This document shows, piece by piece, positions 28,114 to 40,300 of a stretch of DNA of 64,000 nucleotides; position 1 is the stretch's first letter, and each line of letters begins with the position of its first letter. The stretch spans positions 1,592,180 through 1,656,179 of the forward strand of contig JACDOX010000140.1 of NCBI GenBank assembly GCA_014549065.1, written 5' to 3'. A program made the translations under genes and the position numbers. The notes beneath the pieces are model-generated. The model made no database searches, was not told the origin of the DNA, and was given only the letters and a program-made list of their open reading frames with translations. Origin of the DNA: Cardinalis cardinalis (lineage: Eukaryota; Chordata; Aves; Passeriformes; Cardinalidae).

Positions 28114-28640
28114 AGAGAATCATGCAGCTTGGAAAGGCCTTAAGGAGGTCCACTGGTCCAGCCCTACTCAGAGCAGGTCCAGGATGCTCAAGGTTATCTC
28201 CAGGTGAGTACTGACTCTCTCCAAGGATGGAGATTCCACTTCTCTCTAAGCAGCCACCCACTGCACTTGACTGTCCTCAATTTTTCCTTCTATTTTTCCT
28301 CAGAACTATTTCAAATTTCCCACACTCAAACTTGTCTTCCTGGNCTCTGACTCTTCCACTGTGTCACCAGGTCAGCCAGGTCTCTTCCTAAAGGCCTTCT
28401 TTCCTCTTGTTTCCCAGCCAGTTCTCTTGCACAGAGTTATTCTATCCTGATTCCTGGGCTGCTCATCTGCCTTTATCTAAATGCATGACATTCCTGTCAG
28501 CCCATTTTTCCATCATTTCTAGGTCACTCCAAAAAGCAGCCTGCCTTATAACATGTGCAGTCCTCAGGCTTGCAGATAGTGCAGTCTCTCTCATTACACA
28601 GCTCATCATACAGACACTAAATTGTTCAGCCCATTATGTT
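28114..28640 (-). mobile_element. diverged CR1 LINE fragment, minus orientation
   Basis: The clearest part is 28114-28265. There the plus strand reads as a reverse-complemented CR1 3' end: GAATCATGCAGCTTGGAAAG, GTCCAGCCCTACTCAGAGCA, GGTCCAGGATGCTCAAGG, CCAAGGATGGAGATTCCACT, CTCTAAGCAGCC. From 28265 to about 28640 the resemblance is weaker but the order fits a longer, heavily mutated CR1 (for example CAGCCCATTTTTCCATCATTT followed by a TCTAGGTCACTCC block). Any coding capacity is destroyed. Confidence 0.6.
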
Positions 28641-29989
28641 TTAACCACAGTATTTCATTATCTGAAATAACAATTTTGCTCTACTTCCCAGTGGAACAGA
28701 AATNGTAAGTAGAGCATAAAAGTAGTGGTCTGAACTGAGCAGCTCTCAACATTGCTCCCAAGTTTCCTCTCATACAAGTAAAATTTAGAATGAGCCATGT
28801 GTAATTTCTGTGATACCCATGTGAATTTTAACTTTCACTTTGAAGGCTTTTCTCATATCATTGAGATATGTGTTCTTTCCTTATCTTCCCTCTGCGTCGT
28901 TGGCCTTCCTTCAGCCTCTATTCCCCAGTGGTCTTTGACAGGACTTTCTGGATTGTGGGGTTTGTTTGGGTTTGGATTTGTATTTTGTTTCCAAATTCAG
29001 GTTTTTAGAAACTGAAAGGATAAGTTTTCAGTAATTCTTAAAAAATAAAAAAAAAAAGTTGCAGAAATATCTTTTTTAAAGATAATTTTAAGTATTTATT
29101 TTCACATTTTTATTTTAGAAAATGAGTAAGAGGTTCTAAGAAACCTCTTCTAACTTCATCTTTTTCTGGGAAGAATATAGCAGTTAATTTATTTCTCTGT
29201 TCAACGGGTGAATACTCTGCAACCAAAGAAAGCATAATAAAATCTGATAATTACGAGCAGCTTTACTGTGCTTATTTGAATCAAACTTCTCAATTTTGAG
29301 GAAAATTTTTATAGCATCATCTACTGGTCTTCCATGAGAAACTTTTATTTGGGGTTATGAAAAGTGGACAAGTTATTCTAACCTCATTTTTTCCAATTCA
29401 CAATATCATGTTATCCATAGTTTAATGTAAATTAATGTAAATTACTAATGGCTGAAAGATACACATATCATGTTCTTTGTACTGTCCTAATTATAATTAA
29501 TATCATTCTAAGTTAGNTCATAGAAATATTTACAGCCTCAACATGATTTCTTTGCTTCAGCATTGCTCTTACATAATTAGAGAGAGACAATTTCTTTCCT
29601 CGGTATTTATATTGTGTTCACTCACACTATTTGAAAAAGTAGAAAAAATCTATAGTCTGACTTTGTAAAAAAATGACATTACTGGAGGGATTTTTTTATG
29701 TCAATTCTGAGTCTTGAAGAGTTGTAAGTAAAAAAAGAAACAAACAAAAAAGCCAGTGGACACTGCAGAAACATTAAAGTACATTGATTCTGAGAGGATT
29801 ACCAAACCTACCAATATTGTATTGTTAAACAGCTCCAATTATCACAGCTCAACAATAATTCCTCACAGTAGCAGTCAGTTAATGGATTAATATATTTTAA
29901 GGTAAAATTCCAGAAGAGATCATTTTCATCTGCATACAGAAATGTAATTCAGAATACTATTTTTTTAAACACTACAGATGGTAAGATGT

Positions 29990-30440
29990 GNCAGCAAAGG
30001 GCAGGGAAGAGGGAGAGAGGGAGAGAGACAGAGAGATGCCTCTCTCAGGGATGTTGCTTCAGCTCAGACCCTGCAGGTACCAAGCCCCAGCAGAGCTCTG
30101 TGTCTGCTCTTGTCCAGCACAGGCCCAGCCCACACAGAGCCAGCACAGACAGCTGTGCCAGGCTGGGTCGCACGGAGGGAATCCCAAACTCCAGCCAAGC
30201 AGTTCCATGAGCAACAGCCCTGCTGGATGTGCCAACAGAAGAATGCTTTTGGAAGATCAGTTCCTGTTGTCTAAAACAGCAGCAAAGCTATGCTGACAAA
30301 ACACTTCCTCCTGCAAGGCACACACCCCATCTCCATGAGAGGGCTCTACTGACACAGCTGCTTCAGCAGAGCCTCTGTTCAGCCCTCCACGAAATCATTG
30401 CCCATCCCTCCCCAAGAGAACCTTTGAGAGCTCTTCACAT
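29990..30440. other. GC-richer block of unknown origin starting with a GA-rich run
   Basis: Within AT-rich intron this segment is visibly richer in G and C. It starts with a GA-rich simple repeat (about 30006-30037) and is followed by C/A/G-rich unique sequence. Several overlapping frames stay open for 80-100 codons simply because stop codons are rare at this composition. It may be a decayed LTR or another old repeat; I cannot name it. Confidence 0.4.
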
Positions 30441-33400
30441 CATTGCCATAAAAAACAAAACAAGTCTGGTTAAATAATTTTTGGTCTGTATCTTGTTTCT
30501 GCTCAACAGTCTGTGTGAGCCACCCTTTAAACACACACTCACAAAAAAACTGCTTCAATCTGGTCACACATTTGCAACCAAACNAAATGAAAACTAATAC
30601 ATAACCTTGGTTAATGCAGTACCATGTCTGAAATTAAGAGTGTTGTTATTCTCTTTGCTTAAGGGAGAGCTGATAGCAATGTCACATGTCATTTCTTGAA
30701 GCAGANTAGGGGAAATGGAACACCAGTCAGGACACACTTACACAACCTGAAGTTCAGCCCCTTGAATGAGGTGATTCTTGAATGCACTTCACCAGCTTTC
30801 TATNATATAAATACAAGAAAACACCCAACTACTCTGACAATAAAAAAAAATATTCTGGAAACCTTTCAGGCTGGGACACTTAAACATGCTGAAGTACACA
30901 ATTTGTATTCTGCCTTGGTTTTCAAAACCCCTATCCAGACCTGCTCTATATCCTATAAATGAATGTTTTACATTTTGTCAAGGATTAGTGTCTAACCATC
31001 AGAAGATTTACAGAACCATGTAAAAACAGTTTTCCAGGTGATCATTCTATTACAGGACTTTTTAACTCTAGGAAGTTTCTTCCTGGGTATACACATAGCA
31101 GAGAACCAAAACAAAAATCAGAGGATACATCACCAATACTAATGAATATAAACACTGTTGTATGCTCTTTCCCACACTTCCCATACTATGAGAATTCATG
31201 GGAAAGCTGGCCTGCAGATGGTCTTACAAGGTATCAGAACANGTTTTACCTAAAAAGCTGATTCTTTATTCCGTTCTTCAATTCCACGTTTTGNTAAAAC
31301 AAGCTCTAAGATCCCTTTATTAATTTGTTTTATGGGGTTTGTGCCTGAATAAATATGCAGAAAAATGAATTAATGGAGGGCCTACAGATTTTTTTCAAAA
31401 ACATGAGAGTTTGAGAATTTAAATGCTGNATGTTCCTGCCAGCATGAGGAGCTGCTGATCAATTAGGATCCTGGCAGTGGGTCAGCAATGGGTGAGTAAG
31501 GCTGGTAGACCAGCCTTTCTCACCCACTGAAACCTAGATCAGATGCAACTGTTTGTATTTGAACTGGCACTAAGCAATTGCAAGACAGGCTTTATAACAT
31601 TATTCTATCAGCTTAACAGCATAAAGGCAGTTAGCTATTTAATTCTTTTTAATGGCTCCTATGAAATAGTACTTTATCAAGATATTAGACAGGAACATAG
31701 CAATAGCCATCCAGCAGTGGTAAGAGATGCAGGAATTTGAGCACTTGGTTTCATCACTGTATGTCACACATGCGTATGTTACTAGCACCTATGGACATTG
31801 GACCCCACGTAATTTTTAGAACACCAGTTAAAGTAAGTACAGCAGAAATATTTTCATCATCTAACTCAGAGACACTACCTTATATTCACACAGAGCAAGC
31901 ACTGCTCCTAAGTGAGAAGGTTTTCACTATGTATAAGTGGAAAAAAGCAAAAGCATGTTGTACATAGGCAGGTCTACATGTCAATCTTTTCACTATTTCA
32001 TCATCACATTCTAACAAATCTCGTACTCCTCTCAACCACAGCAAATTATCTGTAGGTAGCAAGCCAGCAGTATTTTAAGTTGCCTTTGCTAGTTTTAGCA
32101 ACTCACTCAGCTGGGGCAGATGACAGCTTGGAAGAGAAATGACAGGACGCTCCCAGGAAAGTGCTGCCTGCATTTTGGTGCATGTCAAATCTCACTGATC
32201 TCATTACAGGTGAAATTCTCTCACTTGCTATGAGAAGGANGGCTGCTCAAGCAAAAACAAACAACAGTCTATCAGCACTAACTGTAAGCCCCAGCAAAAT
32301 CATGAAATGCATCTGATCAAAGTGAAATTTGTATAAAGGTTATTGTCTTCTCTTGCATGAATTTAAACCACAGCATACATCTGTGTACGTTTAAAACATA
32401 CAATGAAACATTTTTACTGCACTAAAACATGTTGGGGCCTACAGGATTGCCTAAACCCTGACAACTAAAGGCTCTGAATCCCTTATTTCCTAATGATACA
32501 TATTAGGTACATGCACATTAGGTATTTTGCTTGAACTGGAGGCAGTCTTTAGAATCAAATTTCCTGGCTGTCACCACTCACTGTATTTCACTCATGTTGT
32601 GGAACAGTCGTGTAGCACTTGAAGTCAATTCTTTCTGGATGGAAAGTAGTTAGAAATAGGTTCCAGGAGTTCATCTAATATGCCTGAACTGTAAGTAGAT
32701 GTTCAGTTCATGGGATCAGATTACAGTTAGCTCAAAAGTACACAAGAAACCCAAACCAACCAAACACGAAACCACCACAAATATTCTGCTCACTACCAAA
32801 GGAAACAAAACAAACAAAAAAGAAATTAAACAATTTTTAATAGCTCCAAGCCTCAAAATCTCATTAAAAATCCTTAACATCATATATTGTGGGTGTCTGA
32901 TCTACAGATCTATGCCATTTCCTACTGAAAATACAGGCCATCAACCACAGCATTAAAACTTGCATATTGGTTGCAAATGTATACATGTGAGCACATAACT
33001 TTATTTAAGATGTAAGAGATTGGTATGGAAACTATTCTAATATGACCACAGGCTACAGCAAGTGTTATGTTTTTCTCTCCAACAGAATAAAGAAAAATGT
33101 CACGTTCTTTTTTATTACGTACTTGTTAGATTTCCACTGACACGTTAACATAAGCAAGAATAATATGATTAAATTATTTTGAGTTGTGCAGTCATAAGAA
33201 TTGCACATGACTCAGAACAACTGCAAATTGAAAAAAACAGCTGTACCTCCAAGAGGAACTACAGCAACAGATTTTGGCTTTCTCTCTGAAGAGGCTCCTG
33301 ATCAGTGGTGATTCTGACTCATGAAGCCTTTTTTTGTGCTACTTCTACTCTATTATCATTGATTAAGTCAAGTGCAGCCCCAATGTGTCTTCTTTCTGCC

Positions 33401-33749
33401 AGCCAAGCTTTACAGTTTATCTCTATCTCTTGTAACTCCATAGTTAGCAAACCTCTAGCAGACAAGTTTCTTCTCTAGTCACAAGATTGCTGAGCATGTA
33501 GAGCTCCAGCTTGTTTGAAGGTCTAGAACACTACAAGGAAGGTGGTCACTTGGCCAGTAAATGCCATGGGGGTTGCTTTACACCTTTGAAGTAGACAGCA
33601 CATTCAGCAACCTTTCAGTGCAATGGGACAAGCTGTTTAAGGAACTCAAAGGTAAAAGTATACAGGCATCCCTCTTTCCTCTAGGCTATAGGTCCACCAG
33701 GCTCCTTTTGATCTGGTTTCATTACATTCCCACATGTTGAAGTATTTTG

Positions 33750-33822
33750 AAGCTGTCCCTGCTTTGTCCCCTAGATAAGCTCCAGGGGTCCCCTTTCAAC
33801 CCAAATTATTCTGTGCTCTGAG
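33750..33822 (+). mobile_element. short CR1 3'-tail remnant, plus orientation
   Basis: Resembles the last 70 bases of a CR1 3' end: a CTAGATAAGCTCCAGGGGTC block (consensus TAGATGACCTCCAGAGGTCC) followed by CAACCCAAATTATTCTGTG. Very short and old. Confidence 0.55.
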
Positions 33823-35124
33823 TCTCAGTTTCTAAGCTACTATTAGGGCATCCAGAAAACACAGAGAATCCAAGCAAAACCTAAAGCTGTAAAACAGCTT
33901 TAAGAAAGGTACTTGGCATGGGAACAGCTGTGAGCTGAAAACACACAGAAAAAACAGAACTAAAGACTCCAAATATAAGAGGCAGAATTCTAGCAAGACC
34001 GATTATCCCCTTTTTCAACGGAGTGAAATCAGTTATGACAGCGAGACCACGCTTTCAACTCTTAACTACAGCAACCTATCTGTAGGCTGCTAGCTATGGG
34101 AGTTTCAACTTGCCACTATTAGATTTTGTATTACTTTATTTAGTAACAGAGGTAGTAGTTACTTTAATAATTCACTGAACTGGAGCAGAAGACAGCTTGA
34201 CACAGTTTCTGTGGAGGCTTTTAAAANCTTCCCTTTATGTCTCCTCTACAGCACACTTGGACTGTGGCTTGCAGTTTAATTTACAAGCACCAAAACCTAA
34301 ATGAGCTGAGGAGAGTAAAAACAACTAGGGTATAGGAAATAAAAGAAATAATACCATTGCAGCTTAGTTGCTCTGTAGACTCAGGCAGAAGGTTCTCAAT
34401 CTGTGAAATTAAGCTCCTTAGTGATGATGGGATTGTTCACTTAGTAGTTATTAGAATAATTCCTTGACATTACTATGAACAACTTTGCTTCACAAACAGT
34501 CTCAGATGGCCTCCTCTCAGGCCAGAAAGAGCAGGACTGGATGAGAACTAAAGGGTTCTGATAGACCTTCCCCTCACAACAGCCACTTACACAAACAGAA
34601 TGAACGCTTACTGGACTAAGTATTTCCCCAGCTTCTAGAGGAGCTGCCCTAATTACTCTGTATTTCCTTTACAGAAGTGCTGATTTCAAAATCATACACT
34701 CACGGAAAAAAAAAAAAACTTAAAAAATCACACTTTCAAAATTCCACAAATAGCAGCAGGGGAACCAGAAACACAGTAACTTCTCTTTTCTTAAAGTATT
34801 CCAAAACTTGCACAATATTGCTAAGAGACACCTACTCAACAAAATGTACAAGTTTGACATAGAGGTCATGCACATAGGCAACGTGTAGGCAAACACTTCC
34901 TCCTCCTGCTGTTTTTATAAGAAGAATATAAATGCGTAGCCAAGTAACTAAATCTCTGATTGCAGCAGGTAGCAGTAATAGCAATCCCGTATCAGGCTAG
35001 CAAACTGTTCTTGTTGCTTGAATACATACGTAGGTAGGTCTCTAGATCACAGTTCCCTGTTCATATGATAGTCTTTAATCTCCTTCATTTCTGCTAGAAC
35101 AACAGACCAAGACACAAACAATCC

Positions 35125-36520
35125 AAGAGGTCACTGGAATGTGTCAGAGATGATATAGGAGATTCTGGGTGAACTAGTCAGGCGTGATGCAAAACTGGGT
35201 TGACTTTTCACAAATTAGGAAGATCTGACTGGGGATACAATAATCAAGGCCAGCCTTAGGTGTAATGACCATGAACTAGTACAGTTCAAGATCATAAGTG
35301 ACCAGAAAAAGGCAAGCAGAAAATCACAGACTGGACTTAAACCAAGTGTAAATCATCCCTGACCAACCTGATTGCCTTCTATAGCAAAATGTCTTCACTT
35401 ACAGACAAGTGAAGACAAAATATGCCATTTATGTCACTTTAAGCAAGGCTTTGATAACTGGATCTAAAAAAATCCATGCACCCAATTTGAGACATTACAG
35501 TGTAGATGGGTGGACAACCAGATGGGTAAAAGGCTGCTCTTGGATGACGGGGCTAAGAAGGAATCAGTTAATGGGTTCCACTGCACCTCCCAGTATGAGT
35601 GCTGCAGGAGTCTGTAACAGGACCCATCCTGTTTAACATCTTTATCAATGACCTGGAGAGGGCAGTGGAGCACAAAATCACCAGGTGTGCAGGTGGCACC
35701 AAACAGGGGCAACTGTGGATATACACACCTAAGAGCAGGGCTGGCATCCAAAGGGACTTAGCCTGTAGAAATGGGCTGACAGGAACATTACGAAATTCAA
35801 CAAAGACAAATGCAAAATGCTGCAATCCAGAAAGTAAATACAGGCTGCAATGATTCAGGCTGGCGACTGACTGGCTGGGAAGAAGTGGGTCTGTCAAAAA
35901 GGACATGGTGGACAGCAAACTGAGCAGGAGCCGCTGGTGAGCACAGGCAAAGGCAGCCAGTAGTATCCTGGGCTGTAACAGTAGCAGTATGGTATGACAT
36001 GGGCTGAGGGAAATTATCATCCTGCTTACTTGGCACTCATTAGACTGCAGAGGCCAGCTCCGACTCCCTAACATTGGAAAGACATTGATAGACTTGAGCA
36101 AGTTCAGTAAAGGGCAACCAAGATAATGTGGGCTGAAGCATGTCCCCAGTTATGGAACTAAGCTTTTTTAGCCTGGAAAAGAATGGTTTGGGAGGATCCC
36201 AAGAGCAGCCTTCCAGCACCTATGCGGAGGCTATCTAGAAGACAGATCCAGGCTCTCTACAGCAGTACACAGCAGGAGGACAAGAGACAACAAGCATAAG
36301 CTAAAAGAGAGGCTCAGACTAATTATAATGAAAAAAGAGTACAAACACATATATAGGTTGCCCAGAGAAGCTGTACAGTTTCTATCTGAGAGATTTTCCT
36401 GACCTGACAGGATACAGCCCTGAGCAACCTGTCCTGTCTCCATGTCTGACCCTGCCTTGAGTAGGAGGTTGGACTTCTGAGATCCGTTTTGACAGGAATT
36501 ACACTATGGTGTTATAAGAA
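35125..36520 (+). mobile_element. decayed 1.4-kb CR1 LINE copy (ORF2 remnants plus 3' end)
   Basis: Order and wording follow CR1 ORF2 and 3' end. AATCAAGGCCAGCCTTAGG and AGTTCAAGATCATAAGTGA match the block after the endonuclease domain. TCCCTGACCAACCTGATTGC and an AGCAAGGCTTTGATAACTGG block (degraded FSKAFDT) follow. Around 35624-35710 a frame still reads LFNIFINDLERAVEH, the conserved reverse-transcriptase segment before the catalytic motif. The catalytic ADDTK is replaced by AGGTK, so the enzyme would be dead, and the frame is broken repeatedly. The 3' part (CCCTGAGCAACCTGTCCTG, GAGTAGGAGGTTGGACTTC) ends near 36515. Large internal deletions relative to full-length CR1 are evident. Confidence 0.88.
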
Positions 36521-37252
36521 CATTTCACTCTCATTCCCTGTGATATTACAGCCTTGTTTCACTAAGCAGCATTCAGACAACAATCTTCACAGAAAAAAGG
36601 ATCATTTCAAGAAGCACCACAGTTTTTAGCAACAGAAAATAACTAATACATGAATCTTGGACAAAGTATTGCAAAGCCTCATTGAGACAGGCCAATTGCA
36701 TGCAATACACAATAAAATAAACCCCCCAAAAAATTCCCCAAAATTAAACTAACATGCTTTGACAAAACTACTATACAGATAAAATGTCAGAGCACTGACT
36801 AAATTGGGTAAGTTAAATAATGGAAAACGTTCATAAAAATACTCTCTTTGCAAGGTCCTTATCATGGAAAACTCTAAGAGAGGGAGTACTTTTACTTAGA
36901 AGGTATTATTTTAAAACCAAGACATGTTGTTGTGATTACTTCAAATACTGCAGTCCCATATGCCACATCTAACAAAACCACTCAATGGTTAACATGCATT
37001 TTCCTTTAACTACTCATTTCAAGGCAGAGTCAAACAGCAGCAAACTCAATCTAGAGAGGCTGAGGCTCTCTTCAAGCTATGACTCAAAAGAAGTTTCCAG
37101 CCAAAACAGGTTCTGCTCTTGTAAACATTTATTTTGTGTTGGAAACAGAAATACATTTGCCTATAACAACATATAATGTCAAGTGAAGAAAGTACAGGAC
37201 AGGAAGGAAAAATTCCTGTTCATACCATCTCTAACTCAGGCTGCATTTCTCA

Positions 37253-37308
37253 CATTAATCTCATTTTGGTGCTGTGGTTGCTGTGCTAGCACCAAAATGA
37301 GATTAATG
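37253..37308. repeat. perfect inverted repeat: 21-bp arms, 14-nt loop
   Basis: The left arm at 37253-37273 (begins CATTAATCTC, ends TTTGGTGCT) is exactly complementary to the right arm at 37288-37308 (begins AGCACCAAAA, ends GATTAATG). The 14-nt loop is at 37274-37287. An ATT microsatellite begins within about 10 bp of the right arm. Transcribed in either direction it would form a strong stem-loop. It does not match any repeat family I recognise. Confidence 0.9.
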
Positions 37309-37314
37309 AGGATT

Positions 37315-37342
37315 TTACTATTGTTATTATTATTATTATTAA
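37315..37342. repeat. ATT trinucleotide microsatellite
   Basis: About six to eight TTA/ATT units, slightly interrupted at the left, immediately right of the perfect hairpin. Confidence 0.8.
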
Positions 37343-40300
37343 TTAGATTTTCTGAGGAAAACAGGTTGAGGGAATGCAGAGCAGACTCACCAAAAGAGAT
37401 CCAGCTATGGATCCCTACAGCTCTATGTCTAATACTGCCCTATTGCTCTGTTCTCCACATGGCAGCTTCGCCTATGTAAAGTAATGAAGTGTGAGTAACA
37501 GGNCAGTACAAGATAAATGGGGCTTTTATGCATGTGCCACATTTCCTCATGGTAGCTGAAAGATTATTTCTTTGTATTTAAGTAAATAGATGCATGTAAG
37601 TATTTTCAGGGACAAAACAAAATGCTTACCATGTATACTTTGGGAGTTGCACTGCTGGGAAGTTGGAGCACAGCCAGACAAGCATGACTTTTCTGTAGCT
37701 ACTTAAATAATTATTTTCAGGATTAGATTCACAGATATTAATTTCTCATGTAGGCTTTCATGTCACTGCTGAAACCCGTAACAGAAAAAAGGAATCCACT
37801 TTGAATTAAGAAATAATTACAAAATAGGAGAGGATTAGGATATCATTCTATATTTTGGTGTGCAAATAGATTCATTTTGCTAACTGTTAAACCGGCCTTG
37901 AGTAATCTTTCAAAGAAAATCTTATTTTCCTGGGTATTTACACTACCAGAAGTGTGATTTCCAAAAACATCATAAGAATTCATACCTAAACAAAATGTCT
38001 GCAGCTCCTTTTAATTAGAAGACATACGGAAGTATTTGTTCTAGCATATTTTAGGAAAGAATCAAAAAAAATTTAAAAAGTTATCTTTGACAGTAATAGC
38101 TCCAGCATACAAGGTGGTTTTATTCAGCCTTTATACACAATTTCTGTGCAGGATATTTTCTCTAGGGAATCAACATCTAAATTGTTACATCTGGGAAAAC
38201 AGTGGGTGTCAGATTTGTATCCCCTCTGCCTATTCAGTAGTTAGCAAAATGGCCAGATAATTAAATATACCCTTAGAAAGTCAACCTTCATTCACATCAT
38301 GACATGCATTTAAGTCCTGGAGACGTGAATTCTAGCTTCTTAAAGAAATGAAGTTTCACTGAGTTAAAAACTACTGAACAGTGCCTAGCCAGAGGTTAAA
38401 ATACCTTTTCTTGCAGGAAGCATTGACCTGAGTTTCCCCAGGCATTCAGGTGATGAATACTGAACACTTTCTCATCTCTTCTCCCCATTCAGCTGGAAGG
38501 GAGGCAACCCTCCGAATGCTGCCCAGGACCAGGAGGCTTAGGGAGGCAGCCAAGGGTCAGCTACCACTTCAACTAATTGGAACTAATCTGCATGCGGCAC
38601 AGCATGGCCTGAAGCCAGGCGCAGGTTTAGCTACACAGATGGATGAGTTCTTCCTGCCTATTTAGATCTTCGTTTTCTCTCCACAGCATTCAGTATGGGC
38701 CATGATTTGCAGTCCTGTCTAATAGATTTTCATGGATCTAGGAAACAGTATGTTCAGGAGACTGAATATTCATTAATACCCCCGCTACTTTTAACTGCAA
38801 TACAGCAGAAAGTAAAAGGATATGGATAAAATATGTCAGGACTATACAGATTCAACATGGGTCTACTTAGATATGACTTTTAAAGAACTATCAGCTTGCT
38901 GACTGATTATTAGAAGATGATTCCCCCACCAAGGAAAGAATCTGTACATAGAAACTATGTTATAACAGTACAAAGACAACGATGTAAACACTATCTAAAA
39001 TGACTAATTATACAAGACCAAGTACTTCATCCTGAACACTTCTCAAATACTGTTTGCCTATTCAGATGAGAAAACTAAACGACTAACATTTAATATTCTT
39101 AGTGCATGACCTAGTTTCCAGTCCAGTGCCCAATCTACTACAATATTTTGTCTCTCTTGATAAAGCAGAGCTTTAGCAGTAATTAAGGGGGGAAAATGTG
39201 TGTACTCATATGCATTACATAGTTCTGAAGTAAGACAAAGAAAGCTTTTAAAGATTTGTCAAGTGTACCTCTAAGCAACCCAGAAAGGGTGTGTGTCAGC
39301 CACGCCCCCTGCTTAAATTGCTGGTGGTACACTATGACAACTCTATGATGCTTTCCTATATTCATCTATTCTTCTTGCCTGTATTTTAACCACTACTCCT
39401 TCCTACAGAATAGTTAGAGGACTTGGTAACTATAAAACCAAAAGAAAGTTACTTCTTGCCATAAATGACACAAAGTTCAGGAAGTTTAGGAAATAATGTT
39501 AGTTTGAAGGATGAGTGTCTTTATTCTACAGAAATATTTCTTTTCCCAAGAATTACACCTCAAAAGAAAGCTCTCACTTTTTATTGCCTATTTGGTGTTT
39601 ATCCCTGTACTCCAAGAAGCACAAGAGCTCAGTACTACAAACAACCTGGCAGGAGCTCAGAGGCTCCAGTTTCACACAGACTCCTGACCTGGAACACTTT
39701 CTGCTCTTACAGCAAACACAACACAAGTGGCTACAAGACAGAGCCACACTGGTTATGTTTCCCCAGGTAAGATGCAAAGTGAGATGCTCTACTTTTTCTG
39801 AGCTTAGATAAAATGTTTCTTTCAAGCAGCTGCTGGGGATGAGTGCTGCAAGCCCTCTTTTTACTACAGTACACAGTAAAGACATCTTTTCTAATACCTC
39901 TTTCCTCACCCAGATTTATTTCTTTATCCCCAGCTACAATAGATGCTTTTAGTTCAACCACTGCATTGTGCTAAATGTAAGAATTTGCATGCTCTATTGG
40001 GATTAAAAAACATAACTCAGAATTAGCAAGCTATTTTTTTACCTGACCCTTGACTGACCTGAAAAACCAAATCCTCTATTACATGAACAAGAGCAATGCT
40101 TTATCCAGACTTAATTTACAGAAAGGTATGCAATTGGTAAGCCTCAACCTCAGAGAATCTGTCACGAACTCTTGTCTAAAAAAAAAGCAACAACACAAAA
40201 CCAGATAAACCACACTTTTTTTATGCTCTTCCAAGACTATAGTAAGTTACAAATTTGCATCACTGAATTTCAAGACACTCCTGGGATGCAGGCAACTTGA

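Larger units (their letters stand above)
28650..35120 (-). other. ME1: ME1 intron 1, middle part
   Basis: Mostly AT-rich sequence without gene structure. It contains a GC-richer block at about 29990-30440 (listed separately), an A/C-rich stretch near 32.74-32.83 kb and a short CR1-like 3' tail near 33.75 kb. No RNA gene or exon is recognised. Confidence 0.65.

Noticed and set aside
35568..36101. 177-codon minus-strand frame
   Set aside because: It is antisense to the decayed CR1 copy at 35125-36520, so it is a repeat shadow.
39465..39811. Overlapping plus-strand frames followed by a CCAG|GTAAGA donor-like site near 39766
   Set aside because: The donor-like match looked like an exon end, but there is no acceptor, no recognisable protein, and two frames are equally open.
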